NCBI GenBank assembly: GCA_021821045.1
Contig: JAKACW010000028.1
Location: forward strand, 1-55,828
DNA from: Pseudomonadota bacterium
GTDB taxonomy: Bacteria > Pseudomonadota > Gammaproteobacteria > JAADHS01
Reading direction: 5' to 3'
DNA: 55,828 nucleotides
The number at the start of each line of letters is the position of its first letter. Position 1 is the first letter of the stretch. This document shows positions 52,926 through 55,828 of the stretch, one piece after another. The notes beneath the pieces were generated by a model. That model did not search any database. It was given only the letters and a program-made list of their open reading frames with translations, and had not been told where the DNA came from. Both the position numbers and the translations under genes were made by a program.

Positions 52926-54344
52926 TTAATCGACACTCCCATCCTTTTGCAGCGCGCGCAGCAGCCCCCGGGCCTTGGCGCGTGTTTCCGCAAGCTCCGC
53001 CTGCGGATCCGAATCGGCGACAATCCCCGCCCCTGCGCGCAGCGTCAGGCTCTGGCCGTTCGCAGCCATGACCAGCGTGCGGATCAGAATATTGAAATCC
53101 ATGCTGCCGTCGCGATTCACATACCCCATTGCGCCAGTATAGGCACCCCGTCCGATTTGTTCCAATTCGGCAATGATCTCCATGCAGCGAACTTTCGGAC
53201 AGCCGGTGATTGTTCCGCCGGGAAATACCGCGCGCAGCACATCGGCGGGGCCCACTCCCTCGCGCAGCGTGCCCGATATATTGGAGACAATATGGTGAAC
53301 GTGGGCGTAAGACTCCAGGGCCATCAGTTCGTCGACACGCACCGATCCCGGCACGCACACTCGTCCCAGGTCGTTGCGTTCCAAGTCGATCAACATGACA
53401 TGCTCAGCCCGTTCCTTGGGATGGCCGATCAACACCTGCAACAGGGCTTCATCTTGGGCCGGCGTGGCGCCCCGCGGTCGCGTGCCGGCGATGGGACGGG
53501 TTTCCACGCAGCGATCGCGAACTTTCACCAGTCGCTCGGGCGACGAACTGACAACGCTCCCCCACGGCGTCACCGCCAGCGCGGAAAACGGTCCGGGATT
53601 GGCGAGCGCGAGGTGCCTGTAGACATGGGCGGGATTCTGGGGCGAATTCCAGCGGCCGCGCCAGGCCCGGGAGAGGTTGACTTGAAACACATCTCCGGCG
53701 GCGATGTAATCCTTGATGCGCAACACATTGTCGAGGTACGTCCGGGGCGGATCTTCTTCCCAATCATCCAGCGGCGGCAACTCACCCGTTTGGCGCCGCG
53801 CATTCGCACTCACCGCCGTTTCGAGTCGCGCCAAGCAGTCGGCACGATCGGATTCCGCTACCAGGTGCGTGCACTGACGCTCATGATCGACAATCAGCGC
53901 GGCGGGAATCCGTGTGGCGAAAGCCATGGGCAGACTCCCGTCGTCGCGGGGAAGACGCAAGCGCGGTTCGATCTCTTCGGCCAGTTCATAGGCCAAATAG
54001 ACGAACCAACCGCCGCGAAACGGAACGTCGGGGAGATCCGAAAAAGCCGTGCGCTCGGATTGCCAGGCGCTATCGAAAGCGGCGAGGAATCCGCAGGACA
54101 TGCCGCTCACGCCGGCGGCCTCTTCCTCGTCGACATGCAACGCCAAGGTTTCGCCGGGAAAGGCGAACAAGATGTCATACCGCCCGGTTGTCGAGTTGCG
54201 CGCGCTGCTGGCCAGCAAATAGGGAAATTGCGTCGGATCGGATTGGTGCAACGCGAGTAAATCGACACCACCGGGCAGGGTCCGCAACAGCGGCGCGGAC
54301 CCCGCTCGCACGCTCAGGGAACCGCGATCCCCGCTGCGCGCCAT
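52926..54344 (-). CDS. pabB: Aminodeoxychorismate synthase component I (PabB)
   Basis: A 472-residue chorismate-binding enzyme: 'GDVFQVNLSRAW', 'SSSPERLVK', 'ERNDLGRVC' and 'FPGGTITGCPKVRCMEII' are typical. At residues 284-288 it reads PIAGT, where E. coli PabB has PIKGT with the catalytic Lys274; PIAGT is the anthranilate synthase-like form. Position between fabF and pabC, the tight 5-6 base gaps and the overall similarity favour PabB. It would take ammonia from a PabA or TrpG-type glutaminase encoded elsewhere. Confidence 0.88.
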   Translation of the reverse strand: MARSGDRGSLSVRAGSAPLLRTLPGGVDLLALHQSDPTQFPYLLASSARNSTTGRYDILFAFPGETLALHVDEEEAAGVSGMSCGFLAAFDSAWQSERTAFSDLPDVPFRGGWFVYLAYELAEEIEPRLRLPRDDGSLPMAFATRIPAALIVDHERQCTHLVAESDRADCLARLETAVSANARRQTGELPPLDDWEEDPPRTYLDNVLRIKDYIAAGDVFQVNLSRAWRGRWNSPQNPAHVYRHLALANPGPFSALAVTPWGSVVSSSPERLVKVRDRCVETRPIAGTRPRGATPAQDEALLQVLIGHPKERAEHVMLIDLERNDLGRVCVPGSVRVDELMALESYAHVHHIVSNISGTLREGVGPADVLRAVFPGGTITGCPKVRCMEIIAELEQIGRGAYTGAMGYVNRDGSMDFNILIRTLVMAANGQSLTLRAGAGIVADSDPQAELAETRAKARGLLRALQKDGSVD

Positions 54345-54349
54345 TTGGG

Positions 54350-55591
54350 CTAGATCTTTCGGAACACCACGGTTCCGTTTGTGCCGCCAAATCCAAATGA
54401 ATTGGAAATCGCCACGTCGATCTTCATTTGACGGGCCGTGTTGGGCACGTAGTCCAAATCGCAGTCTGGGTCGGGCGTGATGTAGTTGATCGTCGGCGGC
54501 GCGACCTGATCACGAATCGCCAGCACGCTGAAAATCGCTTCGATACCGCCGGCCGCGCCCAATAGGTGGCCCGTCATGGACTTGGTGGAACTCATGGCGA
54601 CTTTCTTGGCGTGGTCCTTGAAGCTGCGCTTAACCCCCATGGTCTCCGCCGCATCGCCCACCGGCGTCGAGGTTCCGTGAGCGTTGATGTAGTCGACGTC
54701 GGTGACGTTGATGCCCGCGTCGCGCAGCGCGTTGTCCATGCAGCGGCTGGCGCCCTCGCCGCCTTCGGACGGCTGAGTCATGTGATAGGCATCGCCGCTC
54801 ATGCCGAAACCAATCAGCTCGGCATAGATGTTGGCGCCGCGCTTCTTCGCGTGCTCGTACTCTTCCAGAACCACCACGCCGGCGCCGTCGGCCAGGACGA
54901 AACCGTCGCGATCCTTGTCCCAGGGTCGACTGGCGGTCGCCGGATCGTCGTTGCGCGTGGACAGTGCGCGCGCCGCGGCGAAGCCGCCCAGGCTCGTGGG
55001 CGAAGTGGCCATTTCGGCGCCGCCGGCGATCATGACATCGGCCTCGCCGCGGGCGATGATCCGCCCGGCCTCGCCGATGTTGTGGGTGCCGGTGGTGCAC
55101 GCGGTGACAATGGCGATATTCGGCCCCTGGAACCCATACATGATGGACAGGTTGCCCGAAATCATATTAATGATATTGCTGGGAACGAAAAACGGCGAGA
55201 TCTTGCGCGGGCCGCCTTCCATGAAAGCCGTGTGACCCTTCTCTATCCCCGAAATGCCGCCAATCCCCGAGCCAATTGCCACACCGATCATGGGCGCGGA
55301 CTGCTCGGTGGCTTCAATGCCGGCGTCTTTAATAGCTTCCATCGCGGCGGCGATCCCGTAGTGAATGAACGGGTCCATTTTTCGGGCTTCTTTCGGCCCG
55401 ATGTAGTTGGCCACATCGAACCCCCACACCGATCCGCCGATGCGCACGCTGAACTGACTGACGTCCATGTGCTTGATGGGGCCAATGCCGCTGCGCCCCG
55501 CCAAGATGGCGTCCCAAGAATCCTTAACATTCAACCCGACCGGACCAACCATGCCCAGTCCGGTCACCACGACGCGCCGTCCCTTACTCAC
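54350..55591 (-). CDS. fabF: 3-oxoacyl-ACP synthase II
   Basis: A 413-residue ketoacyl-ACP synthase of fatty-acid elongation. Catalytic Cys in [11 protein letters not shown]; histidines in [11 protein letters not shown] and [13 protein letters not shown]-terminal [14 protein letters not shown]. The GTG at 55591 follows AAGG six bases upstream and gives the usual start ([14 protein letters not shown]); the longer frame to 55624 is not FabF-like. It is preceded by a terminator-like hairpin after acpP and followed by pabB. Confidence 0.94.
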   Translation of the reverse strand: MSKGRRVVVTGLGMVGPVGLNVKDSWDAILAGRSGIGPIKHMDVSQFSVRIGGSVWGFDVANYIGPKEARKMDPFIHYGIAAAMEAIKDAGIEATEQSAPMIGVAIGSGIGGISGIEKGHTAFMEGGPRKISPFFVPSNIINMISGNLSIMYGFQGPNIAIVTACTTGTHNIGEAGRIIARGEADVMIAGGAEMATSPTSLGGFAAARALSTRNDDPATASRPWDKDRDGFVLADGAGVVVLEEYEHAKKRGANIYAELIGFGMSGDAYHMTQPSEGGEGASRCMDNALRDAGINVTDVDYINAHGTSTPVGDAAETMGVKRSFKDHAKKVAMSSTKSMTGHLLGAAGGIEAIFSVLAIRDQVAPPTINYITPDPDCDLDYVPNTARQMKIDVAISNSFGFGGTNGTVVFRKI

Positions 55592-55640
55592 TGCAAGCCT
55601 TCCCAGAGATTGAATCGGTGACAATGAAACATATGATAGG

Positions 55641-55676
55641 AAAAAACAAAAGCCGCTACACGAATGTTATAGCGGC
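55641..55676 (-). terminator. Terminator/attenuator between acpP and fabF
   Basis: On the minus strand GCCGCTA-TAACATTCGTG-TAGCGGC (55676-55652) is followed by TTTTGTTTTTTCC. This is a good rho-independent terminator 43 bases after acpP, so high acpP expression could be uncoupled from fabF. Some readthrough or a separate promoter is needed for fabF. Confidence 0.75.
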
Positions 55677-55718
55677 ACTTGCTTTGTGGGATCTATCGGA
55701 TACTCGACAGACCGACCG

Positions 55719-55828
55719 TCAGCCGATGTGTGCGTTGATATAATCGACAGCCTGTTGAACGGTGGTGATCTTTTCCGCTTCTTCATCCGGAATCTCACAC
55801 TCGAATTCTTCTTCGAGCGCCATGACCA
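55719..55828 (-). CDS. acpP: Acyl carrier protein, C-terminal part (partial)
   Basis: The minus strand encodes the C-terminal 36 residues of ACP, ending at TGA 55719-55721: '[20 protein letters not shown]' and '[15 protein letters not shown]'. The Ser that carries phosphopantetheine lies outside the window. It is upstream of fabF in the usual order. Confidence 0.95.
   Translation of the reverse strand, partial: VMALEEEFECEIPDEEAEKITTVQQAVDYINAHIG

Overview
The window (about 55.8 kb, GC-rich) looks like chromosomal DNA of a Gammaproteobacterium. The best evidence is the run acpP-fabF-pabB-pabC-mltG-tmk-holB-pilZ-tatD at the right end, together with YqcC, Slp, DUF2845 and stand-alone EF-G2-type genes that are typical of that class. 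Pairs of inverted REP-like palindromes sit between genes. I see no phage, plasmid, IS transposase, CRISPR array, rRNA or tRNA. Species cannot be named from the sequence alone.

Left part (1-16.9 kb): the end of a periplasmic solute-binding protein and a chemoreceptor are followed by a region rich in electron-transfer genes. On the plus strand is a lipoprotein with two fibronectin-III domains and three CxxCH haem motifs (2251-4806). Convergent to it is a minus-strand operon: DUF4412-like exported protein, bis-haem ferric-reductase-type flavocytochrome, an unlisted 30-residue membrane peptide, and a four-haem periplasmic cytochrome. A tripartite ABC exporter operon (8.1-12.6 kb, led by a DUF3817 gene) separates these from an 849-residue exported cytochrome with 35 CxxCH motifs (13447-15996), with a perfect 18-bp palindrome upstream. 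A CusF-like metal-binding protein follows. My inference is that membrane flavocytochrome, small periplasmic cytochrome, giant multihaem protein and surface lipoprotein cytochrome could form a path for electrons between cytoplasm and exterior.

Middle part (16.9-38.6 kb): an O-methyltransferase, EF-G2, YqcC, a double DUF2845 protein, an Slp lipoprotein, a PAS-GGDEF-EAL protein, two tandem GGGGTCAG-type palindromes, a conserved exported protein, a His-rich porin / DUF6488-like / cupin cluster (probably metal related), a Trm112-methyltransferase fusion, a DsbA-like thiol protein, a CheY-TPR protein with a hairpin over its ribosome-binding site, DNA-3-methyladenine glycosylase I, and a coupled MltB / TldD-type / PmbA-type operon.

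Right part (36.5-55.8 kb): a REC-PAS-GGDEF-EAL protein with a degenerate EAL motif, an RluA-type pseudouridine synthase, a beta-CASP nuclease, a rimB-rimK-aspartoacylase operon, a Cache-HAMP-GGDEF-EAL protein, a class V aminotransferase, then the housekeeping cluster tatD-pilZ-holB-tmk-mltG-pabC-pabB-fabF-acpP (minus strand, many overlapping stop/start codons, a terminator between acpP and fabF). Three cyclic-di-GMP enzymes plus a PilZ protein make c-di-GMP signalling a second theme.
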